DNA of 20,109 bases from a virus: positions 1-20,109 of IMG/VR virus record IMGVR_UViG_3300044638_001100, one strand, 5' to 3'. Numbering within the stretch: the first letter of the stretch is position 1; each line of letters begins with the position of its first letter. The notes below the pieces were generated by a model. The model saw only the letters and a list, made by a program, of their open reading frames with translations. It was not told where the DNA came from and did no database searches. A program made the translations under genes and the position numbers. Of this stretch, positions 1 to 4,773 are shown piece by piece.

Positions 1-1318
1 CTATGGATATGTTGTCGGCTAAAAGCTGCGTACTCCACACATATGGTGGGCCAAGGTATTGCAAAGAATACAACGCCTGATCTGTCCATACCACAATCTC
101 TTGACGGCTTTGAAGTGTTGTAACAATCTTTGAGCCGTGAGACAGCCGCGCACTACCCGCTTGGTTTGTAATAGCGGGAAACCATGTTGTCAACGATTCT
201 TGGTCTGACCAACGGATAAGTAGTGGGTCTAATACTGTGCTGCCGTAATCATTGGTTCCAAACACAAGCAGGAAACGGCTGGCATCCGATATGGTAAAAG
301 TGTTTTGGTAAAGCGGTGTAGACCCATCAGCACCTGACAAAGAGGACAGCAAAATACCGCGAGAAGAAATTGCTTGTATTCCGCTTTGGGAGCCAGAAGT
401 GTTTATTGATACGCCTCCTGAAGTGGCCGCTAGATTAAATGTCGTGGCCGTTACGTACTTGGTGTAGTAAGTGACTCCGGGTAACAAACCTGTTGGTAAA
501 GCGCCTGTAGTTGTAAACGTAATTGGTGTTCCGTCTGCCAAATTTACTACAGCCGTTACTACACAAGGGGACGCAATGGTCATGGACACCACGGAATTTG
601 ACACCCCAATAGCTGAATTCCAGTAGTAAAGCGGGGAACCGCGAGGGCCATAAACTAAATCTTGACCCCAATTCAACTGGTTCCAAATACGCAACGCATC
701 CGTGGATGTACTACCAAAACCCCATGTGCCAGAACCCCATGTGCCAGAACCCCAGCCTGTCAAAGGAACGGCAGAAAATGGGCCGGTGTTGACTTGATAC
801 ACCGCATAAACAGTACCGCCGCCAGTGGCGGCAGTAGCAGCCGCAGCAATTGTTATGGTGTAGGAAGTTGAGTTTATAAAGGTTATCTGATACTCACCAG
901 AAATCGTCTGCCCACCAACAGCCGTTGCACCGTAGAAGGTAACGTAGTCATTGTTGATGAAGCCGCCATTTGAATCGGCAACGGTGACAGTTGTTGTTCC
1001 GTTTGTCGTAAACGGATTTGTAAGTGTGGTGGTTGTTCTGATGGGTGTGATGTCGTTGTACACGCCGCCACTCTCAATATAGAACTTTAGGTTTGTGCCA
1101 ACACCAAGCAGGTTCAAGGAGCCAAGCGTCACCCAGTTCCATAAAGAACGACAAACCCCCAAAAAAGTAAAAGTTGAAATGCGCTCCCAGCCACCAATTT
1201 TCTCAGGCGTGCCTTGACGGAACCGCACCTTATTGGATTCATACCAACCACCCTCATTGGTGTACCTCGTGTTCTCACGATTTACACCGGGTTTCAGTAG
1301 AATTTTTTGTAATGGCAT
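1..1318 (-). CDS. P22 gp10-like DNA-stabilisation / tail nozzle protein, 3' end cut off by the window
   Basis: The frame is open from ATG at 1318 to the window edge, giving at least 439 residues; the C terminus is missing. The N terminus reads MPLQKILLKPGVNRENTRYT, followed by GGWYESNKVRFRQGTPEKIG and LGVCRSLWNWVTLGSLNLLG. Near the edge are WSDQESLTTWFPAITNQAGS and VVWTDQALYSLQYLGPPYVW. I recognise this pattern (KPGVN opening, FRQGTPEKIGGW, WSDQES) from podovirus proteins annotated as packaged-DNA stabilisation or tail nozzle proteins related to P22 gp10, which close the DNA channel below the adaptor ring. That name rests on remembered similarity, not a search. It is the last gene seen in the operon, four bases after the endolysin stop. 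The ribosome-binding site is weak, so translation is probably coupled to the endolysin gene. Family members usually have several hundred more residues than are visible here. Confidence 0.8.
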   Translation of the reverse strand, partial: MPLQKILLKPGVNRENTRYTNEGGWYESNKVRFRQGTPEKIGGWERISTFTFLGVCRSLWNWVTLGSLNLLGVGTNLKFYIESGGVYNDITPIRTTTTLTNPFTTNGTTTVTVADSNGGFINNDYVTFYGATAVGGQTISGEYQITFINSTSYTITIAAAATAATGGGTVYAVYQVNTGPFSAVPLTGWGSGTWGSGTWGFGSTSTDALRIWNQLNWGQDLVYGPRGSPLYYWNSAIGVSNSVVSMTIASPCVVTAVVNLADGTPITFTTTGALPTGLLPGVTYYTKYVTATTFNLAATSGGVSINTSGSQSGIQAISSRGILLSSLSGADGSTPLYQNTFTISDASRFLLVFGTNDYGSTVLDPLLIRWSDQESLTTWFPAITNQAGSARLSHGSKIVTTLQSRQEIVVWTDQALYSLQYLGPPYVWSTQLLADNISI

Positions 1319-1322
1319 GGCG

Positions 1323-1787
1323 TTAGGCTACAAGTCCGGGAACATACTGCGTTTTACCAGCGACTTTCATAGCGGTCAACTCCTGTTTTTTCAAGTTATT
1401 CGGGTCGTAGGACACATGCACCCAGCCACTGTCAGGAATGCCGGGGGTGTAGAACTCCAGAATCAACTGGGTGTAGTCCAGATTATCCATGATCCACTGC
1501 GCTAAGTCAGCGTTTGCTACGCCGGGAATCTCTATATCGGCTGCTCGGCCAAGGCAATGGTCTGAGGACTTTGAGCCTCCGGTAGCTTGGTTGACGGCTG
1601 GAGCACGGAACCCTGAGTTCACCTTAACGCCTTTGCCAAAGTGGTCTCGGACAGGCTGGAGGACTTTCTCGCACAACAAGCGCAGGCTCGCAGTCTCGGC
1701 TTCGCCGGGGGTGTTGTCCAAGTCAAGACGCAGTGCAGTCTCAGATTTTGTCAGTTCGTGGAGGGAAAAGTTAGCGGTCAGGTTCAT
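1323..1787 (-). CDS. Endolysin, M15-type zinc D,D-carboxypeptidase/endopeptidase
   Basis: This 154-residue protein would cut peptide bonds in peptidoglycan. The family is peptidase M15 (M15_3 type), recognised from the FSLHELTKSETA opening, the VNSGFRAPAVN segment and the zinc-site pattern. Likely metal ligands are H77 and D84 (SSDHCLGRAADIEI) and H124 (SGWVHVSY); E111 in QLILEF fits the catalytic base. Length is typical of single-domain phage M15 lysins, with no cell-wall binding domain. There is no signal peptide or signal-anchor, so release to the periplasm should need a holin; the two-helix protein at 2230-2550 is the candidate. The ATG overlaps the Rz stop as ATGA, with AGGAGC upstream as ribosome-binding site. 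Its position beside Rz/Rz1 confirms a lysis role. Confidence 0.92.
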   Translation of the reverse strand: MNLTANFSLHELTKSETALRLDLDNTPGEAETASLRLLCEKVLQPVRDHFGKGVKVNSGFRAPAVNQATGGSKSSDHCLGRAADIEIPGVANADLAQWIMDNLDYTQLILEFYTPGIPDSGWVHVSYDPNNLKKQELTAMKVAGKTQYVPGLVA

Positions 1788-2233
1788 TGGGCGCTCCTAG
1801 CGTTGTTGTAAAGGGTTATGCAGGCATTGAGCTTTTCAATGGCTCGGTTGCCTTCGTCGGTTATGGCGACAAGAGCTTTAGCAGTCTCTCGGTCAAGTTC
1901 GGCTGATGCTTCTCCTCCACTATCTCCTGTGGGAGTGGCGGGATCTGGGGAGGCTGGTACGGGGCAGGTCGTTTTGACGCGCAGCTTGAGAGCGCCAGAA
2001 TCAATAGCAGCATCGCGCTGCTTTGTAGCAAGTTTGGCTTTTTCATTGGTCTTCCTCAGTGCTTCAGCGGTGGTGGTTACGGCAACGGCTAGAGCCTGTT
2101 CCTTGGCCCGTGCTTCAGTGTTTAAACGATCAACTTCCACCTGCTGGGCTTCTCTCTCGACATACTTGCCGTAGAAATACCCGCCGCCAAAGGTCAGCAG
2201 CAGGGCAATCAATCCAGAGAGTAAACCCTTCAT
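1784..2233 (-). CDS. Rz: Rz-like inner-membrane spanin (i-spanin)
   Basis: This 149-residue protein begins MKGLLSGLIALLLTFGGGYF, one N-terminal membrane helix (about residues 4-21). A charged, Ala/Glu/Lys-rich coiled-coil-like stretch follows (about 25-80), then a proline-rich linker and a second helical part. That is the layout of an i-spanin: anchored in the inner membrane, with its periplasmic part bound to Rz1 so that inner and outer membranes fuse in the last step of lysis. The start overlaps the stop of the holin candidate as ATGA and has no strong ribosome-binding site of its own, so coupling is likely. A complete Rz1-type lipoprotein gene lies wholly inside it in another frame, which makes the assignment firm even without clear sequence similarity to lambda Rz. 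Confidence 0.85.
   Translation of the reverse strand: MKGLLSGLIALLLTFGGGYFYGKYVEREAQQVEVDRLNTEARAKEQALAVAVTTTAEALRKTNEKAKLATKQRDAAIDSGALKLRVKTTCPVPASPDPATPTGDSGGEASAELDRETAKALVAITDEGNRAIEKLNACITLYNNARSAQ
1861..2046 (-). CDS. Rz1: Rz1-like outer-membrane lipoprotein (o-spanin), nested inside Rz
   Basis: This 61-residue protein starts MKKPNLLQSSAMLLLILALS and has a lipobox ending at Cys22 (LSSC). The predicted mature lipoprotein is about 40 residues. It is rich in proline (RPAPYQPPQIPPLPQE), as in known o-spanins, and ends in a short amphipathic stretch. Residue 23 after the lipid-bearing Cys is Ala, not Asp, which fits export to the outer membrane. The gene lies entirely within the Rz gene in a different frame, the embedded arrangement known from several phages. 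GAGGAAG seven bases or so before the ATG is a good ribosome-binding site. The coincidence of signal peptide, lipobox, proline-rich core and Rz overlap makes this a real gene and not a shadow frame. Confidence 0.9.
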   Translation of the reverse strand: MKKPNLLQSSAMLLLILALSSCASKRPAPYQPPQIPPLPQEIVEEKHQPNLTERLLKLLSP

Positions 2234-2550
2234 GGCTTGGGAGGCTCGTCGTTATCGTTAGCTTCGGCCTTGGCCACGGCGTTGGCTACAGCTTTGATGC
2301 CCGAACGTCCAGCCACTCCGCCCAGAACGCCTGTGATGAACACCATGATGGTGCTGATCTGCTGGGTGTAAATTTTGTCGATGGGGGCCATGCCTGCCAT
2401 TGGCTGAGTGACGTAGGTCACCGAATACAGGAACGCCACCATAGCGCCAAGCAGGATGGTCACCAGAATGATGATGACAAAAGCCCAGACGCGCACTTCA
2501 ATCTCTTCGGCGGTCAGGCGGTTGTTTGTTTTGTAGGCAACAGTAGGCAT
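2230..2550 (-). CDS. Two-helix membrane protein, candidate holin
   Basis: This 106-residue protein has two predicted membrane segments: about residues 21-43 (VWAFVIIILVTILLGAMVAF) and about 65-81 (ISTIMVFITGVLGGVAG). The C-terminal tail is charged and hydrophilic, and a short polar N terminus precedes the first helix. Small size, two helices and position directly before Rz/Rz1 and the endolysin make a holin the best guess, because the endolysin has no export signal. I do not recognise a named holin family. The ATG at 2550 overlaps the preceding stop as TGATG, with GGAG eight bases upstream. A GTG one codon earlier is also possible but gives poorer spacing. It could instead be an antiholin or another membrane protein. 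Confidence 0.6.
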   Translation of the reverse strand: MPTVAYKTNNRLTAEEIEVRVWAFVIIILVTILLGAMVAFLYSVTYVTQPMAGMAPIDKIYTQQISTIMVFITGVLGGVAGRSGIKAVANAVAKAEANDNDEPPKP

Positions 2551-2753
2551 CACTTTTTCTCCTGTTCAGGTTTGATAAGCTGTTCTGGGCAAGTGCCAGT
2601 GGCAGTACAGATTGGCGGCTTGCACTCTGCGTTATTCCAGTTTGTTGGGTCTTGGCAGGGGTAACGAAAGCGGTCATCACAACCGACCAGCAAGCCACAG
2701 AGGATGCCAACGCAAACAGTAAGCATCAGCAGTTTGAGTTCATGTTTTGTCAT
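2550..2753 (-). CDS. Small Cys-rich lipoprotein
   Basis: This 67-residue protein has a classic lipoprotein signal: MTKHELKLLMLTVCVGILCG followed by LLVGC, with the lipid-bearing Cys at residue 25. The mature part (about 43 residues) has Cys33, Cys44, Cys49 and Cys55 around YPCQDPTNWNN and KPPICTATGTCPEQL. It resembles small YPCQDP lipoproteins I recall from aquatic phages; no function is known to me. Residues +2 and +3 are Asp-Asp, which in enterobacteria tends to keep lipoproteins in the inner membrane. The ATG at 2753 is preferred over an earlier in-frame start because GGAGAG lies about ten bases upstream and the lipoprotein signal begins there. It overlaps the preceding gene by 14 bases and opens the lysis cassette. 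A role in lysis timing or superinfection exclusion would be guesswork. Confidence 0.78.
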   Translation of the reverse strand: MTKHELKLLMLTVCVGILCGLLVGCDDRFRYPCQDPTNWNNAECKPPICTATGTCPEQLIKPEQEKK

Positions 2754-3030
2754 TCTTACGTCTCTCCTGTTCCATCTCACGCCTTAACTTTTCAAGCTTC
2801 TCAGTCTGCATCTTCACTTCATGCTTGGCATCTAGTATGTCCAAGTACAACATTCCCAGCATTGGCAAGAGCAGGGCGACCAACACACAAGCAGCAATCC
2901 AGCCCATCACGTCTTCCCCAAACGACTGACGAACAGGAGCCACAACCACAGGTAAAGGAGGAATAGGATAGTCGCTACGAGATACGCCGACTTTGCTTGG
3001 AAGTTTCTTTTTTCCTCCCGTCGTTGCCAT
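2740..3030 (-). CDS. Small membrane protein with proline-rich N terminus and C-terminal coiled coil
   Basis: Ninety-six residues. In order: a basic start (MATTGGKKKLPSKVG), a Pro/Val-rich stretch at 21-32 (YPIPPLPVVVAP), one membrane helix at about 43-63 (GWIAACVLVALLLPMLGMLY) and a highly charged helical tail to the end (EKLEKLRREMEQERRKNDK), which looks like a coiled coil. I do not recognise the family. AAAGG upstream of the ATG supports the start. The first 124 bases overlap the end of the preceding gene in another frame, where that gene encodes its own membrane helix. The protein has a plausible membrane and coiled-coil design along its whole non-overlapping part, so I take it as real. 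Its place directly before the lipoprotein and holin candidate suggests the lysis block. Confidence 0.7.
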   Translation of the reverse strand: MATTGGKKKLPSKVGVSRSDYPIPPLPVVVAPVRQSFGEDVMGWIAACVLVALLLPMLGMLYLDILDAKHEVKMQTEKLEKLRREMEQERRKNDKT

Positions 3031-3509
3031 TGCTTGTACCTTTCCTGCGCCTCTTCCTTCAACCTTGCCTTCTCCTGTTCCTCCTGTATGACGCTTCGCA
3101 TGTCAAACACTTTGCTGTACAGCGCCCCCATCTCAGGCGGTGACTGATACACCATCGTTTCCCTGATCGTCACTTCCAGCGCAGCCATCTGGTCTTGAGC
3201 CATAACCCTCTTCAGGGCGGCTTCCATCAGGTTGGCGTTGGGGTCGTAGACAGTCTGGCTCTTTTCTTCCTCTTCTCTTATGTGCGCCGCCAACTGCTCT
3301 TGCAACTTGAAGAACTCAGTAAGCTGGCTGACAACATTCGCCATGACTTGGGTTTCGTCAACAGCAACGTACTTTTCCTTCTTTTTCGCCACAGGCTTGG
3401 GCGCGGCAGGGGCGGGGGTTCCACCAAACATCTTTGCCAGCTTGCCCCAGAACCCATGAACTTCCTTGGCAATCCCAACAGCTTCATCAACTGTAGCCTT
3501 GACCTCCAT
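2907..3509 (-). CDS. Helical protein with C-terminal membrane anchor; true start probably upstream
   Basis: From the first ATG (3509) the protein has 200 residues. It has an Ala/Pro/Lys linker (about 28-46, TPAPAAPKPVAKKKEK), a long charged helical region (about 50-165) with likely coiled coils, and one C-terminal membrane helix (about 175-195, LVATILFLLYLWLWLLFVS) with a short basic end. This looks like a tail-anchored membrane protein; I recognise no named family. The ATG has no good ribosome-binding site. The frame stays open upstream for 31 further residues from an ATT at 3602, and that stretch (IDPISILFAANACVAAIKEG and on) looks like real protein. The gene probably begins there or lost its original start. 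Its last 124 bases overlap the next gene. Confidence 0.72.
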   Translation of the reverse strand: MEVKATVDEAVGIAKEVHGFWGKLAKMFGGTPAPAAPKPVAKKKEKYVAVDETQVMANVVSQLTEFFKLQEQLAAHIREEEEKSQTVYDPNANLMEAALKRVMAQDQMAALEVTIRETMVYQSPPEMGALYSKVFDMRSVIQEEQEKARLKEEAQERYKQWQRREEKRNFQAKSAYLVATILFLLYLWLWLLFVSRLGKT

Positions 3510-3602
3510 GAAAGAAGTCTTTGCCTGCTTGTAAAGCTCGCACCCTTCCTTGATGGCAGCGACACAAGCATTTGCGGCGAAGAGGATGGAGATTGGATCA
3601 AT
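3510..3602 (-). other. Probable coding extension of the tail-anchored protein gene, without a normal start codon
   Basis: The frame of the gene at 2907-3509 continues upstream to the stop of the adhesin gene (TAA at 3627-3629), with no ATG, GTG or TTG between. The peptide from 3602 reads IDPISILFAANACVAAIKEG and then CELYKQAKTSF. The first 18 codons match the repeat copy at 4718-4773. Three of the four base differences are silent in this frame, while in another frame they would change residues, so this frame has been under selection. ATAAGG lies eight bases before ATT at 3600-3602, so an AUU start is possible. Alternatively AAG at 3612-3614 is a mutated ATG. Confidence 0.5.
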
Positions 3603-3604
3603 TT
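3549..3604. repeat. 56-base direct repeat, copy A
   Basis: This segment matches 4718-4773 at 52 of 56 positions, in the same orientation. The longest exact run is 27 bases (3559-3585). Homology stops sharply at both ends. The copy lies in the 5' part of the tail-anchored protein gene and is in frame with it. Together with copy B it flanks the adhesin and tail-chaperone genes. Confidence 0.92.
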
Positions 3605-3626
3605 CAAAGACCTTATTTGTTTGATT

Positions 3627-4229
3627 TTATGCCGCAAATAAGTATATATAGCCAGCTCTTGAAACCGCGCCTGACCCGTCAGTTCGTCTTACAGTAACTG
3701 TAATATTAAGATAGCCGTAGCCGGGGCCTCCAGAGGCGTACCTTTGATACGAAAAAGTGCGTGCAGTGCCAACGCTTACATACGGTGTGCTATATCCAGA
3801 ACCAAAGTAGAACTCTCCCAACCATATCATGCGATATTGGCTTGGCGATGTGTTTGTAAAATAAACGCTAAACTCAATACCGCTTCCAATACCAGCGCCA
3901 GTTGGGGTGCAGTATGCCGTGGGAGATGGATAAACATTATTGCCCTGCCCCCCGCTATAAGTAATAGTTCCGTCAGATTGAAAAGTAATACTAGGTAACT
4001 TGCTAAAATCACCAGACGTGTAAGTGGTGCCGTAGTCCCACGTATTTCCATTATTAAACTGCGGGGTAATGTTAGTTTTTCCCTGTAAGTTACTCATGCT
4101 GATAGTGCCACTTGGCACGCCTGCAAGAGTTCGCACGTTGGCTTGGTTTAAGCTGATGGCTGTTGTCGCGGCTAACCCCAACTCGGTGTTGACCTGCGAC
4201 ATTGATATTGTTCCGGTAGGTAGAGTCAT
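3627..4229 (-). CDS. Small tail adhesin-like protein
   Basis: Two hundred residues. The N terminus has two related blocks: LPTGTISMSQVNTELGLAAT and, about 38 residues later, VPSGTISMSNLQGK. I know this GTISMS-type opening from many phage tail and fibre-associated proteins, where it probably serves attachment. The rest is Gly/Ser/Thr/Tyr-rich and appears to be beta structure (for example YLNITVTVRRTDGSGAVSRA), suiting a receptor-contacting tip. The ATG follows AAGGCGA and sits nine bases after the tail chaperone stop, so the pair is probably translated together. The two genes lie between direct repeats, suggesting exchange as a cassette. A receptor-binding role is inferred from composition and neighbours; no catalytic motif is visible. 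Confidence 0.65.
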   Translation of the reverse strand: MTLPTGTISMSQVNTELGLAATTAISLNQANVRTLAGVPSGTISMSNLQGKTNITPQFNNGNTWDYGTTYTSGDFSKLPSITFQSDGTITYSGGQGNNVYPSPTAYCTPTGAGIGSGIEFSVYFTNTSPSQYRMIWLGEFYFGSGYSTPYVSVGTARTFSYQRYASGGPGYGYLNITVTVRRTDGSGAVSRAGYIYLFAA

Positions 4230-4238
4230 TCGCTCGCC

Positions 4239-4703
4239 TTAAGGTATTGTGGGCCAAGTGATACTGTCAGGGAAATCGTTTTGTTCAGGTACATCACGCA
4301 AAGCTTGTCTGTACGCCAGATACGCTGCTTTCTTTGCGTCAGACAATGGAGAATCAGATAGCACCGCCCAATCAGACGCAAACAAAAGTTGATTGCGTTG
4401 AATTCTTGCCATTTCTTCTGGCGTACGTTGTGGGTAAACTGGCGCTTCTGGTTCTGGCGCGGGTTGGAATGTTGCTGCGGCAGAATGATTGACAAGGTTT
4501 TTGGCGGCTGTTATTTCAGCAGTTTCCCAGCGGTATTTAGGAAGGGACTGAATCACCCGTTCTTTAATCTGGTCTTCTGTCATGCCGTCATCTAATTGCA
4601 CCCAATTACCCCAAGGTGGCAACGATGTGTCGGTGGGGGTGTAAATAACAAACAGTCGTTTTTCAGACTGGATGTAATTTTCAATTTTGTATGTGAATTC
4701 CAT
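4239..4703 (-). CDS. Phage tail assembly chaperone-like protein
   Basis: This 154-residue protein has an N-terminal part of uncertain fold with PPWGNWVQLDDGMTEDQIKE, a Pro/Glu/Ala linker (PAPEPEAPVYPQ) and a C-terminal segment RNQLLFASDWAVLSD, AYRQALRDVPEQ and SITWPTIP. The C-terminal pattern (RN-LL-SDW, YRQALRD-P, I-WP) is typical of the tail assembly chaperone family (Phage_tail_APC type) often coded next to fibre genes. Such proteins help fold or trimerise fibres. The likely client is the adhesin coded nine bases downstream, or one of the large fibres. GGAG upstream of the ATG is a clear ribosome-binding site. The 70 bases before the gene hold repeat copy B and no gene of their own. Confidence 0.8.
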   Translation of the reverse strand: MEFTYKIENYIQSEKRLFVIYTPTDTSLPPWGNWVQLDDGMTEDQIKERVIQSLPKYRWETAEITAAKNLVNHSAAATFQPAPEPEAPVYPQRTPEEMARIQRNQLLFASDWAVLSDSPLSDAKKAAYLAYRQALRDVPEQNDFPDSITWPTIP

Positions 4704-4717
4704 TTTTTACTCCGTAT

Positions 4718-4773
4718 CTTAATTGCGGCGACACAAGCATTTGCGGCGAAGAGGGTGGAGATTGGATCAATTT
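4718..4773. repeat. 56-base direct repeat, copy B (likely remnant of the 5' end of the tail-anchored protein gene)
   Basis: This copy lies between the stop of the 735-residue fibre gene (4774) and the start of the tail chaperone (4703). Read on the minus strand it encodes IDPISTLFAANACVAAIK, one residue different from copy A, and then runs into unrelated sequence (codons for I-R). It has no start codon and no continuation, so it looks like a gene fragment left by an insertion or duplication. Confidence 0.88.

Noticed and set aside
2059-2664. Plus-strand frame of 201 codons opposite Rz and the holin candidate
   Set aside because: It runs antisense across at least three well-supported genes with their own start/stop coupling; no recognisable protein pattern.
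2754-2780. Longer start for the Cys-rich lipoprotein (nine extra residues, MRWNRRDVR)
   Set aside because: The extension would bury the lipoprotein signal and overlaps the previous gene more; the ribosome-binding site fits the ATG at 2753.
3278-3637. Minus-strand frame of 119 codons covering the repeat and the 5' half of the tail-anchored protein gene
   Set aside because: Differences between the repeat copies are mostly residue-changing in this frame but silent in the IDPIS frame, so the latter is the coding one.
3549-4773. Diversity-generating retroelement template and variable repeat
   Set aside because: The two repeat copies differ at only four bases, not biased to adenine positions; copy B is not in a fibre 3' end, and no reverse transcriptase gene is visible.
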